This document shows, piece by piece, positions 54,565 through 64,000 of a DNA stretch of 64,000 bases (the stretch's first letter is position 1; every line of letters starts with the position of its first letter). The DNA is taken from NCBI GenBank assembly GCA_963930655.1, contig OZ005602.1, positions 875,501 through 939,500 on the forward strand, written 5' to 3'. The translations under genes were made by a program, and so were the position numbers. The stretch comes from Myrica gale (taxonomy: Eukaryota > Streptophyta > Magnoliopsida > Fagales > Myricaceae). A model generated the notes under the pieces. It was not told the DNA's origin. It saw nothing but the letters and a program-made list of their open reading frames with translations, and searched no databases.

Positions 54565-54915
54565 AAAAAAAAGTACTAGCTAGGAGGAAAAAGACGAGAA
54601 ATATTATTATATTGCAAGCTCAATGAGCTTCTCATCGTCCCTTCCTCTTCCAGAAATGTGGATCATTGAGTGTTAGGATTAATCATTAATGTGAAATCAG
54701 CAACATAAGATTAGAAATGCAGGGCCGATCGAACGACGGGCTTTAAGTCCGGCCTTTTCCACACGAGATGTATTGCGGATTAGCTCATGCGAGACTTAAG
54801 ATGTACAGTAGATGGCCCAAATATGGATCAAAGTGCCACTTGTTTCAGTCAGACATTGTAGCAACCAGCTTCGAGGACACTTTGCTCACATAATTGGCGA
54901 TTGGGCCGGCTAGTT
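54565..54915 (+). repeat. Duplicated flank of the dirigent locus, left copy
   Basis: This segment aligns in direct orientation with about 61810-62135 on the other side of the dirigent gene. Shared words include 'ggaggaaaaagacga', 'gcttctcatc', 'aaatgtggatcat', 'cgacgggctt', 'cttttccaca' and 'cactttgctcacat'. Copies differ by many substitutions and indels, so the duplication is old. Confidence 0.75.
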
Positions 54916-55660
54916 AGGTGTTGGAGTTCTGTATATCCATTCCTTCGTAAATCACGTCGAGCAACACAGTCTATTAGGTGTTTCTTTTTCAGCCAACAAC
55001 CTCAATTTCATTCCATCATGTGTTGATTGCAATTCATGATGTGCAGTGCATCTGCTAGTTTCAATACAGATTGCACGCATCCATCATGATTACTCATAGT
55101 TTCTAAGCTAAGTTATAATATGTATCTTCATTGCTTACGATCTACATGATATCCCATGCACTTCGAGATTTTTATTCGCTAGGCCTCAAGTCCACTAAGT
55201 CCAACCCAGTATATCGAACTGATTGGTTCCAGTGAGAAAGTCAGTGAACAATAGAGTATTCTTGGTATTAAACCAATCCTATCACGAAGGTGATCTCAAT
55301 CTCAATGGGCATAATCATTTCAAACTTTTTGCTTATTAAGTTCTGGTTCATTTAGTGGAAAAGTTAGGTCCAAGTTCAACAATAAAATTAGAGTATTTTT
55401 TGATGGGGGGCCTTAAGGGGTAAACAATTCTATAAGAGAGAATTGCAGGCTTCTAAATGACCTTAATTTGTAGTGGTATATCCTAGTCGTACTAGCAAGA
55501 TCATGAAATTTAGGTCATAAGCCAGTCATTTTACAATTAGGTAGACAAAAGTGGTTAAATAATCTACCTTTGAGTACATCCTAATTAAGTGATAACCTAA
55601 TTATGTAAGATAAGCTTAGTCATCATGTAAAGAGACACCATGCACTTTTTGTTGGTAGGG
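54916..55660. other. Upstream region of the dirigent gene
   Basis: No other gene is seen. The region ends in a probable promoter with a TATA box at 55669-55674. Confidence 0.45.
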
Positions 55661-55668
55661 CACTATTT

Positions 55669-55674
55669 TATAAA
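55669..55674 (+). promoter_or_regulatory. TATA box of the dirigent gene
   Basis: TATAAA in 'ctattttataaagagcc' lies about 75 bp before the place where the dirigent coding frame begins. Spacing is right for a plant core promoter. Confidence 0.5.
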
Positions 55675-56181
55675 GAGCCACCACTTTGTATACGTTTGGC
55701 ACCAATTTTGAGTAGTGACCCATTCCTAGAATCAAGTTTCCCATATTTGCCTCCAAATGCATCATCTTGTCTCTTCTCTCTTCCTTGGCCATAATTCTTG
55801 TCGCCGGGGAAAGTCATGGTTTTGTTAGAACCCTTGACCGGAGGCTTATTGGGCTCAAGAAAGAAAAGCTTAGCCATTTTCGTCTCTATTGGCATGACAC
55901 TGCGAGTGGTCGTAACCCCACCGTGATTCAAACCGTGCCACCAATCTCCAACACATCGGCGACATTCTTTGGTGCAATATACATGATTGATGACCCATTA
56001 ACCTTAGGACCTAAACTGAGCTCTAAGTTGATTGGAAGGGCTCAAGGTTTTTACGCGTTGGCGTCACAAAAAGAGGTTGGCCTACTCATGGCTATGAACT
56101 TTGCTTTCACTGAGGGCAAATATAATGGGAGCACGATAACTGTGCTAGGGAGGAACGCGTTGTTCACGAAGGTGAGAGAGA

Positions 56182-56407
56182 TCTTCGAGTATATGCTTCT
56201 TCATAATCTGTTAGTAAGTTAGTTATACAAAGATCTGAGGTGGCAATCTGTTATGTACACAGTTGGTTCGTTACTTGCCTATAAGTAACACTTTGTACTT
56301 AGTTGAATTATCACGGAATACAGAAACTATTCAGCCAATCTCTCCTCTCTTCATCATTCTGCTTTATACTCTGTTTTTCACTTCAATTCATCGTATCACA
56401 TTTGACA
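56182..56407 (+). repeat. 5' LTR of the copia element
   Basis: This 226-bp LTR drives transcription of the element. It differs from the 3' LTR at a single seen base (caaagatctgag here, caaagagctgag there). It contains 'ttatactctg' near 56364, a possible TATA-like site. Confidence 0.95.
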
Positions 56408-56419
56408 TGGTATCAGAGG
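56408..56419 (+). other. Primer-binding site of the copia element
   Basis: TGGTATCAGAGG follows the 5' LTR directly. Its first eleven bases match the complement of the 3' end of plant initiator methionine tRNA, the usual primer for copia reverse transcription. Confidence 0.9.
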
Positions 56420-56426
56420 ATCTGTG

Positions 56427-59400
56427 ATGGCCGAACCAGTTTCTTCATTAGTTGCTTCTACTCCTACAAACACTTCTGAAATTCAGTCCAATCCGTTGTT
56501 TCTTAACAACAATGACAATCCAAATACGATGCTTGTGTCTCATACACTCAATGGTGAGAATTTTTCCAGTTGGCGAAGGTCCATGGAAATGGCATTGAGT
56601 GCAAAGAATAAACTAGCTTTTGTGAATGGATCTCTTCTGCAACCAGAGCCTTCATCATCGACATACTCCAGCTGGATTCGATGTAATGATATGGTTTCTT
56701 CATGGTTGCTTAATTCGGTGTCTAAGGAACTCGCAGAGAGTGTGCTTTATATTGACACAGCTGCGGGTATATGGAAAGACCTGATTGATCATTTTTCTCA
56801 AGGCAATGGACCTCGCATATTTCAGGTTCAAAAGTCTATTTCCTCCCTTTCCCAAGGTCAACTTACTGTTACTGCCTATTTCACGAAATTGAAATCCTTA
56901 TGGGAGGAATTATCAAATTATAAGCATTGTCATGTTTGTACATGTGGAGCAAATAAGCATCTTGATGAAGAACGTAATCAAGAATCGGTCATGCAATTCC
57001 TTATGGGATTGAACGATTCTTATTCAAGTATAAGAGGACAAATTTTGTTAATAGATCCCCTGCCTTCTATTAGCAAAGTTTTTTCACTTGTTGTGCAAGA
57101 GGAGAGACAACGTGACATTGCTTCCTTTTCCTCTCTAACTATTGACAATGGTGTTTTCTTTACACGACATCAAGATGTTCAGATTTCTCAACCTAATCAG
57201 AATTTTGGAAATAGATTTCCTGGCAAATCTTTCATTCAGAAGAAAGATCGTTCAGTTTGCAGCCACTGTGGATTTACTGGGCACATTGTAGATAAATGCT
57301 ATAAGCTTCATGGGTATCCACCTGGATACAAGGCTCGAGCCAAACCATTCACACGATCTGCTCACCAAGTTTCTTCTGACATGAGTTCTTCCAGTTCACC
57401 TATGGTTCCCTCTTTGCCAATTACTTTTGAACAATGTCAGCAATTGCTTGCCCTTCTTCCTTCTCCTGCCTCCCCTATGGTTTCACATGGTTTGGACATT
57501 GATAAGTCATCTCATTCGATGGTCAACATGGCAGGTATACTATCTGCTCTTCCTTCTTGTAACAATTCTTTTGTTAGTCATCCATCATCCCAATGGATTG
57601 TGGATACCGGAGCTACTAATCACATGGTAAGCTCAGTTTCCATGTTGACATCAATTACTTCTTTTCATAAGTCCTCTGTTAGAATGCCAAACAATCAAAC
57701 TGCTATTGTTACTCACACGGGTACAGTACGCATTTCCCCTTTGCTTTTACTAACAGATGTCCTTGTAGTTCCAACCTTCTCTTTTAATCTCATATCTGCT
57801 AGCTCCTTGATCAAACAAATTTCCTGTTGTCTCATTCTTCTTGGACAATACTTGTTTATACAGGACCTACGCACTTGGACTCCGATTGGTTTGGCTAAAG
57901 AATCAAGAGGCTTATATTTTCTGCATTCAAATTTCTCTGATGTTTTTCCAACTTCATGTAATTCTGTTACTTCAAATAAATCAGCAGCTCTATGGCATTG
58001 TAGATTAGGTCATCCTTCCTCTTCTAGAATGTCTCTTTTGCAGCCCTATATCACTGATCTAGACATTTCATATACTGGTCTTTGTAATGTTTGTCCTATG
58101 GCAAAACAGAATCAATTGCCTTTTCCAATATCTGTTACAAAGACAAGTTTTCCTTTCGAATTAATCCATTGTGATTTGTGGGGTCCATTCTCTGTACCTG
58201 ATCATAATGGTGTTCGATTTTTCCTTACTATAGTGGATGACTTTACTAGATGTACTTGAATATTTTTGCTGCAAAATAAGACTCAAACTCCTACTCATAT
58301 CAGAAACTTCTTTCAGCTTGTAGAGACTCAGTTTAATTCTAAAATCAAGACCATTCGTAGTGATTTTGGAACTGAGTTCCATTTACCTGATTTTTTCTCC
58401 TCTAAAGGAGTAGTTCATCAACACTCTTGTGTGGCAACTCCTCAGCAAAATGACCTTGTTGAAAGGAAACATCAACATTTACTTAATGTTGCACGTTCCC
58501 TTCGATTTCAATCCAACTTACCCTTGTCTTTCTGGTCTGATTGCATCCTTTGTGCAGCATACCTTATCAATAGATTACCTTCTCCTTTACTTAACAACAA
58601 GTCTCCTTTTGAATTGTTGTTCTCTCTTCAGCCTTCTTATCAGCATCTAAGAACTTTTGGTTGTCTTTGTCATGTTTCAACACTATCTCGGCAAAGACAT
58701 AAGTTTGACCCCCGTGCTGAACCTTGTGTTTTTCTTGGTTACCCATATGGTATTAAAGGTTACAAAGTTTATAACCTTCATACTCATAAAGTCTCCATTT
58801 CTAGAAATGTTATTTTTCATGAACATTTCTTTCCTTTCAAACAGTTTCCTGTTAATTCTACTGGTGACATTGTCTTGCCAAATATAATTCCAGAGTTTGT
58901 TTCTTCCTCTCCTTCAGCTGCACCTGACTCTTCCTCAGCTGAATTTTCCCATTCTTCTCCTTCCACTCACCATACTATTCCTCCTCTTGTGCAGGTTCCT
59001 TTCTCTGATCTTCCTCATACCTCTCCTATATCAGTTTCTAATCTTGATCTTACTGATGCATCTGCTACATCTAACTCTACTGATTCTTCATTGGTAGTTG
59101 ATCCTATCATAGCACCTCGAAAATCATCTAGACCTAGGAAGACACCTAGTTATTTGAATGATTTTCATTGTCAATTGGTTCTTGATTCTACAGCCAAACC
59201 GAATCTGTCTAGTGTCTCTACTTCTCATACTCCTGGTACTGCATATTCTCTTAGCTCTTCTCTAACATATGATCATCTATCTCCAGCTTATCGTGCTTAT
59301 GTTCTGTCTGTAAGCACTCATATTGAACCTACCCATTTTAGAGAGGCAGCTAAATCAGTTGAATGGCAATAGGCAATGAACCAAGAAATTGCAGCCTTAG

Positions 59401-60860
59401 AACTCAATAATACCTGGACTGTATGTTCTTTACCAGCTGGACACATTCCTATTGATTGTAAATGGGTGTATAAGCTCAAATTTTGAGCTGATGGGTCAGT
59501 AGAAAGACATAAAGCCCGATTGGTTGCTAAGGGTTTTATCCAAAAGGAGGGTTTTGACTATTTTGACACTTTTTCACCTGTTGCAAAATTGACAACTGTG
59601 AGGGTTTTACTTGCTGTTGCTGCTTCTAGACATTGGCATCTTCAACAACTTGATGTGAACAATGCGTTCCTTCATGAAGATCTTCATGAAGACATCTACA
59701 TGAAATTACCTCCCGGGTTCAATAGCAAGGGGGATAATCAAGTATGCAAGTTGAATAAATTTCTTTATGGACTGAAACAAGCCTCTAGGCAATGGTTTCT
59801 TAAGTTCTCTGATTTTTTGTTGGCTAATGACTTCACTCAATCAAAGGCTGATTATACTTTGTTTACAAAGAAGTCTGCAAATTCATTTCTCATTTTACTG
59901 GTGTATGTAGATGACATCATTTTAGCTGGTGATAACTTGCCTTTGATTAATGAGTTCAAGACTGTCATAGACCAGAAGTTTCGGATCAAAGACTTGGGCC
60001 AACTCAAGTATTTTCTTGGTTTAGAAATTGCCCATTCTCCTGCTGGGATCTCTGTGTGTCAAAGAAAATTTGCTCTTGATGTGTTATCTGATTCAGGTTT
60101 CACTGGAGCTAAACCTGTTCTTACACCAGTAGAACAGAATTTAAAGCTAGTTCGTGATGCTCACTCTCCTCTCTCAGATCCAACTGTGTACAGGCGCCTC
60201 ATTGGCAGACTCCTTTATCTTACAATCACTCGTCCAGACCTCTCTTATGCTCTCCAAATTCTCAATCAATTCATGGATCAGCCACACCAAATGCATCTTG
60301 ATGCTGCTCATAGGGTGTTGAGATATATCAAAGGATCTCCTGGACAAGGGTTGTTCTTTCCAGCTACAAGTTATCTTCATCTCAAAGCCTTTACTGACAG
60401 TGATTGGGCTGGGTGTGCTGATACTAGACGCTCAGTTACAGACTTTTGTATTTTTCTTGGGGATTCTTTGGTTTCATGGAAGTCTAAGAAACAATCTACG
60501 GTTTCTAGATCTTCAGCTGAAGCTGAGTATCAGGCAATGGCTTCTACAACATATGAACTTACTTGGTTGAAGTATTTGCTTGCTGATTTTCAAGTTCCTC
60601 ACTCTCAGCCGGCTCTTCTTTTTTGTGATAACCAAGTTGCTCTTCATATTGCAGCTAACCCTGTTTTCCATGAGAGAACCAAGCATATTGAGCTTGATTG
60701 TCATCTGGTTCGAGAGAAGCTTCAAGCAGGCCTTATTCGCACATTACATGTTCGATCTAAACATCAGTTAGCTGATTTGTTTACCAAGTCATTAGGTTCT
60801 GAACAATTTCTTCTTTTATTGTCCAAGATGAACATTCTTAATATGTTCTGTCCATCTTGA
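56427..60860 (+). pseudogene. Copia gag-pol polyprotein with three nonsense codons
   Basis: One reading frame of 1,478 codons covers gag and pol without any frameshift. It is broken by stops at 58257-58259 (TGA), 59370-59372 (TAG) and 59484-59486 (TGA). In order it shows a gag domain with LNGENFSSWRRSMEMAL, a zinc knuckle CSHCGFTGHIVDKC near 57258, the protease site VDTGATNHM near 57600, an integrase zinc region (HCRLGHP and CNVC, about 58.0-58.1 kb) with catalytic core, reverse transcriptase with YVDD at 59904-59915, and RNase H with SDWAGC near 60400. The element is therefore not autonomous in its present form and would need proteins from a relative. Confidence 0.93.
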
Positions 60861-60867
60861 GGGGAAG
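60855..60867 (+). other. Polypurine tract of the copia element
   Basis: The tract gaggggaag stands directly before the 3' LTR and just after the stop of the RNase H frame, the normal place for plus-strand priming. Confidence 0.85.
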
Positions 60868-61093
60868 TCTTCGAGTATATGCTTCTTCATAATCTGTTAG
60901 TAAGTTAGTTATACAAAGAGCTGAGGTGGCAATCTGTTATGTACACAGTTGGTTCGTTACTTGCCTATAAGTAACACTTTGTACTTAGTTGAATTATCAC
61001 GGAATACAGAAACTATTCAGCCAATCTCTCCTCTCTTCATCATTCTGCTTTATACTCTGTTTTTCACTTCAATTCATCGTATCACATTTGACA
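60868..61093 (+). repeat. 3' LTR of the copia element
   Basis: This 226-bp copy is identical to the 5' LTR except for one visible substitution. It is followed by the second target copy agaga. Confidence 0.95.
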
Positions 61094-61569
61094 AGAGATG
61101 CCGGTGATCGGAGGTAGTGGACTTTTCAGGTTTGCTACGGGTTACGTTCAGGCTAAGACTTATAAGTTCAATTCCACCACAATGGATGCTATAGTCGAGT
61201 ATAATGTGTATGTGTTGCATTATTGACGCTCGATCCACGATTTCTTTGTTCATCATTTCTTGTGCATTAGCTGAAGGTGTTTGTCAGATTATATCATTTG
61301 TATACTGCAATCTCCTTATTTTATAAGGGAAGCACAAAAGATGAACTTAGAAAGTTAAATATTTAAATGAGTATTCCTAATTATTCACAAAGATTTATAT
61401 ATCCCAGTTTAGATCATCACTTCATTTTGGAAAAGGAAGCGTCATAAATGAGCAAAGGGTTTTCCTTGTGACCATGTCCAATTAGGGCTTCTCCTTTTCT
61501 TTTCTTTTTTGCTGAAAAATACCTCATCTTATTAGCCGAAAAGATAAAAATTATGAGTATGTAAAATTG

Positions 61570-61735
61570 TAAATCACAACGCCGGATATGCTCGGGAATG
61601 TCAGCCGCAAAACTACCCCAGTCTTGCCAATTCGCGCCGCACACTTGACTAGGATTTGGGCCATCTCATTACATTTCCTGATACCTAAGCTATCTTCCAT
61701 TTCTTGAAATCCGACAGCTTCTCATTGCTCTTGTT
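61570..61735 (-). pseudogene. Possible RNase H-like fragment
   Basis: On the minus strand, MEDSLGIRKCNEMAQILVKC is followed in another frame by NWQDWGSFAADIPEHIRRC. The pattern of 'N-x-x-A-x-x-L-(V/A)-K' before a Trp-rich end and 'PEHIR' is like the C-terminus of RNase H-type domains in plant LINEs and related genes. One frameshift separates the halves. The match is from memory and short, so other readings are possible. Confidence 0.3.
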
Positions 61736-61809
61736 TTAGGAATGATTATTTTATAGGATGAAGTGATCATGAAAAGCTCTAGCTCAGTTGAATTTCCTAA
61801 TGGGTTTCC

Positions 61810-62135
61810 TAACTATACTTGGAGGAAAAAGACGAAAGAAATAATAATATTACAAGCTCAATGGGCTTCTCATCATCCCATTAACTTCTTCCTGATCCGA
61901 AGGAAAATAGTTACAAGGATGCAAAACTCCCCAAAAATGTGGATCATAGAGCATTAGGAATGTGCAATTAGCAACAATAAAACTGCAGGCCGACCGACGG
62001 GCTTTCATTCCCTTTTCCACAAGCAATCACCGGGGTTGAGCCCATGTACGAGTCAAGATGTACAACAGATGGGCCGAAGACGGAGTACTCATGCAGTGAG
62101 GTCACTTTGCTCACATCATTGCCGATTGGGCTATC
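61810..62135 (+). repeat. Duplicated flank of the dirigent locus, right copy
   Basis: This is the direct-orientation counterpart of 54565-54915. It shares 'ggaggaaaaagacga', 'aaaatgtggatcat', 'cgacgggctt' and 'cactttgctcacat'. Without the copia insertion the two copies would lie about 2.3 kb apart, so the dirigent gene sits inside an old tandem duplication. Confidence 0.75.
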
Positions 62136-62685
62136 AACGAGATTGACTATTACTAATTAGTACAAAATTCCATAAAATGAACACAAGAAAAGAAAGGTTA
62201 ACAAGAAATTTCTTTGTTCCCACTTATGGGTCCTATAGACGACAAGAGATAAGGCTGATAACTTTCCTAAACAATTAAGTGCACCTAACGATCGATTGTG
62301 ATATGTTGTAGGGTAGAGGACTCAAAAGAGGTTGATCTGGGATTTGGAGACTTGGAAAAGGATGATTTTAGCATGGTAGACGGGGAAAGGGCCATGTTAA
62401 TAAAGAATTCTAAGCAATAAATATTGATCCCTTTATTACTCAGTCTCGTTTGTCCTGTGGAAACGGAAATGAATAAAATATGGATCACTTTTTCTTTACC
62501 CTTTTGGGTCTAGGGTGCCATGTAATTGCATGCAATCTACAAATTCCATTAGAGATTTATTTATTGTAATCAATGTACGGCAATATGGTTTTTTATTTTC
62601 TCTTTCGGAATTTTGAAAAGTTTCAGCCCTTTTGGGATAGGAATATTGTAATTTTGTGGCCATAAACAAACAATTTGCTTCTAGA
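62136..62685. other. Intergenic, no gene seen
   Basis: AT-rich DNA without recognisable coding sequence or repeats. Confidence 0.4.
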
Positions 62686-62686
62686 A

Positions 62687-62870
62687 CGGTGGTGTTTGAG
62701 TGTTAAAATTTTGGGTATAGGAATTAATAAAAAAATGAAGATAGTTTATAAGAATTGGTGAAAAGAGTAAAAAGAGAATATTTGAATGAATATTATAATA
62801 AATAATAATAATTTGATGAGGAAGAGAGATATTATTTTTTAATTTTTCTAATTAGGATAAAATTTTGAGT
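62687..62870 (+). mobile_element. MITE, family A copy 6
   Basis: The left end 'ggtggtgtttgagtgttaaa' matches the inverted right end of copy 5. Internal words 'attttgggtata', 'gaattggtgaaaagag' and 'aatttgatgaggaagagaga' follow, with 'aaaattttgagtgcc' at the right. The right end is eroded and abuts the next element. Confidence 0.65.
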
Positions 62871-62884
62871 GCCAAAAATTATAA

Positions 62885-63507
62885 GGGATAAATGCTATTT
62901 TGGTCCCTGTGGTTTGCGTGAAAATCAAATTAGTCTCTTATCAATTTTTTTCATCAACCGGGTCTCTGATCTTTACCTGCTTTTATATTAAGCTCTTCCG
63001 TCCAAATCTGTCCACTGACTTAACGGTAAGTGCTAACCTAATCTGCTCGGGATGGAGAGCTGAGAGGATCGAGAGGCCCAAGCAACAAAGGCTATTAACA
63101 CTATATCGCGTTGCTCTGGAATTTTCAATCAGCCCAAGCATCTCAAGCACAATCAGCCCGAGCATCCAGAGCACAAGCAGCTCGGCCTGGCCCGAGCAGC
63201 AAGGCTGCGTGCGCAAAGGCTATTAGCGCAAGGCCGCGTGCGCGTCGCTCTGAAATTTCCAATCAGCCCGAGCATCTCGAGCACAAGCAGCCCAGTTTGA
63301 TCCATCTGCACGGGTATCTCGATCCTCTCAGCTCTCCATCCCGAGCAGATCAAGTTGGCAATTACCGTTAAGTTAGTTGAAGAATTTGGACGGAATGGCT
63401 TAATACAAAAGGATATAAAGATCAAGGACCCGATTGATTAAAAAAATTGATAATGGACTAATTTGATTTTCACGCAAACCACGTAGACCAAAAATTGTAT
63501 TTATCCC
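62885..63507. mobile_element. Foldback element with about 190-bp arms
   Basis: The left arm starts gggataaatgctattttggt. The right arm, read inward, starts gggataaatacaatttttgg. Both continue through 'tggtttgcgtgaaaatcaaa', 'gatcttta' and 'ctgctcgggatggagagctg' to 'agaggatcgaga'. The 230-bp centre is GC-richer and made of two related units built on 'caatcagccc(a/g)agcatctc' and 'aaaggctatta'. No clear target duplication could be fixed. It resembles Mutator-like or foldback MITEs but the superfamily is unassigned. Confidence 0.85.
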
Positions 63508-64000
63508 AATTTATAATGAAGAAGTCCAAGTTACACGAAGAAGTCCACCAAAATTTTATAACGAAGAAGTCCAAGTTAGATCGGTGGACCCAAAAAAAAA
63601 GAAAAAAAAAATGTTAGACCGTGGAATCCAAGTTAGAAGACCGTGGAAAAAGTTTTTACGAATGGCCGGTTTTTTTTTCCTAAGTTACGAATGGCTTTAC
63701 AGATTTTATAGTTTTTAAGCTTCTGAATCTTGATTCATGGTTAAACTCCATTAGAGAAAAAATAAATAAATATCTCATGCTTTGGGGCCTACCAATTAGT
63801 AAGGGAGAGCCCAGTTTTATATAAAAATCACACGAAAATAGGTGATAACAACTTGCTTAAAGATTGACTGTTATAGTCCATATAAAGAGTACTAAACAAT
63901 AAGGAGCAGATAAACAACAAAGAAAAAGGAGCAACTAACAATTATGATATTTCATTAATTAATTTCCGTTAGACACAATTATTTCTTGTATTCATATTCT
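63508..64000. other. Intergenic end of the window
   Basis: No gene is seen. Short direct repeats of 'cgaagaagtcca' occur at about 63518, 63537 and 63564, and a related 'gaccgtggaa(t/a)' pair at about 63617 and 63640. Confidence 0.5.

Larger units (their letters stand above)
56182..61093 (+). mobile_element. Ty1/copia LTR retrotransposon, young insertion
   Basis: The full-length 4,912-bp element has two 226-bp LTRs (56182-56407, 60868-61093), a primer-binding site next to the 5' LTR, a polypurine tract next to the 3' LTR, and the target duplication agaga at 56177-56181 and 61094-61098. The order protease, integrase, reverse transcriptase, RNase H shows copia type. The LTR termini are unusual: the shared sequence starts tcttcgag and ends ttgaca, without the canonical TG start. 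The LTRs differ at one visible base, so the insertion is recent. Confidence 0.97.
55749..61226 (+). pseudogene. Dirigent protein gene interrupted by a copia retrotransposon
   Basis: Two halves of one dirigent open frame lie at 55749-56181 and 61099-61226. The first half gives a signal peptide ([20 protein letters not shown]), then the motifs [25 protein letters not shown] and GRAQGFYA, and [23 protein letters not shown] text. The second gives [34 protein letters not shown] and a stop. Dirigent proteins are secreted and steer stereoselective coupling of phenolic radicals for lignans. The gene is cut at VREMPVIGG by a 4.9-kb element with the 5-bp duplication agaga. Besides the insertion, the codon expected to be the start, just before Ala-Ser-Lys, is TTT (55746-55748), and the nearest ATG (55757) is out of frame. 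Translation may already have been lost before the insertion. Confidence 0.9.

Noticed and set aside
55668..55931. Minus-strand 87-codon frame at the dirigent start
   Set aside because: It is opposite the dirigent coding sequence and has no independent support.
56182..61093. Copia element as an autonomous, active element
   Set aside because: Three in-frame stop codons interrupt gag-pol, so it cannot supply all its own proteins despite near-identical LTRs.

Overview
The window reads as nuclear DNA of a dicotyledonous plant. It is AT-rich, its genes are split by many GT-AG introns, and the recognisable proteins are plant families: a class III peroxidase relative, an LRR receptor-like protein, the histone H2B ubiquitin ligase HUB2, a DUF716/TMEM45 membrane protein and a dirigent protein. 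Between them lies a dense layer of plant transposons. No RNA gene, CRISPR array or bacterial-type operon was seen. The species could not be identified.

Layout. At 0.6-0.9 kb is a 156-bp tandem duplication, and at 1.5-1.8 kb a decayed copy of the last intron and exon of the next gene. From 4.1 to 8.7 kb (+) is a peroxidase-derived gene whose heme-binding second half has been replaced by exons of unknown origin. From 10.0 to 13.9 kb (-) is a broken LRR receptor-like protein gene split by one hAT element that carries another inside it. From 17.1 to 21.7 kb (+) is an intact KH-domain RNA-binding protein related to the SF1/BBP branch. From 23.3 to 26.2 kb (-) is a four-exon gene for a conserved, probably plastid-targeted protein. 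From 27 to 32.8 kb there are transposon remnants and an inverted partial copy of a HUB2 segment. From 32.8 to 42.5 kb (-) is HUB2, which I could assemble in full as 19 exons and 880 codons. From 44.2 to 47.5 kb (-) are a 5'-truncated, frameshifted copy and an intact single-exon copy of a DUF716/TMEM45 gene. From 48 to 55.6 kb is gene-poor DNA with a CACTA end and a MITE. From 55.7 to 61.2 kb (+) is a dirigent gene cut in two by a young Ty1/copia retrotransposon. From 61.2 to 64 kb is a duplicated flank followed by a large foldback element.

The probable working genes are the KH protein, the 259-residue conserved protein, HUB2 and DUF716. They act independently and form no operon-like unit. What stands out is how the window was remodelled: exon replacement in the peroxidase gene, target-site duplications that fix insertions to the base, a hAT insertion that can be dated after a duplication because its empty site is still present, a six-copy MITE family, and an inverted HUB2 exon-13 copy that could form a hairpin with the gene's own transcript. 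Exon boundaries were deduced by eye from GT-AG sites, reading phase and protein continuity, with no transcript evidence.
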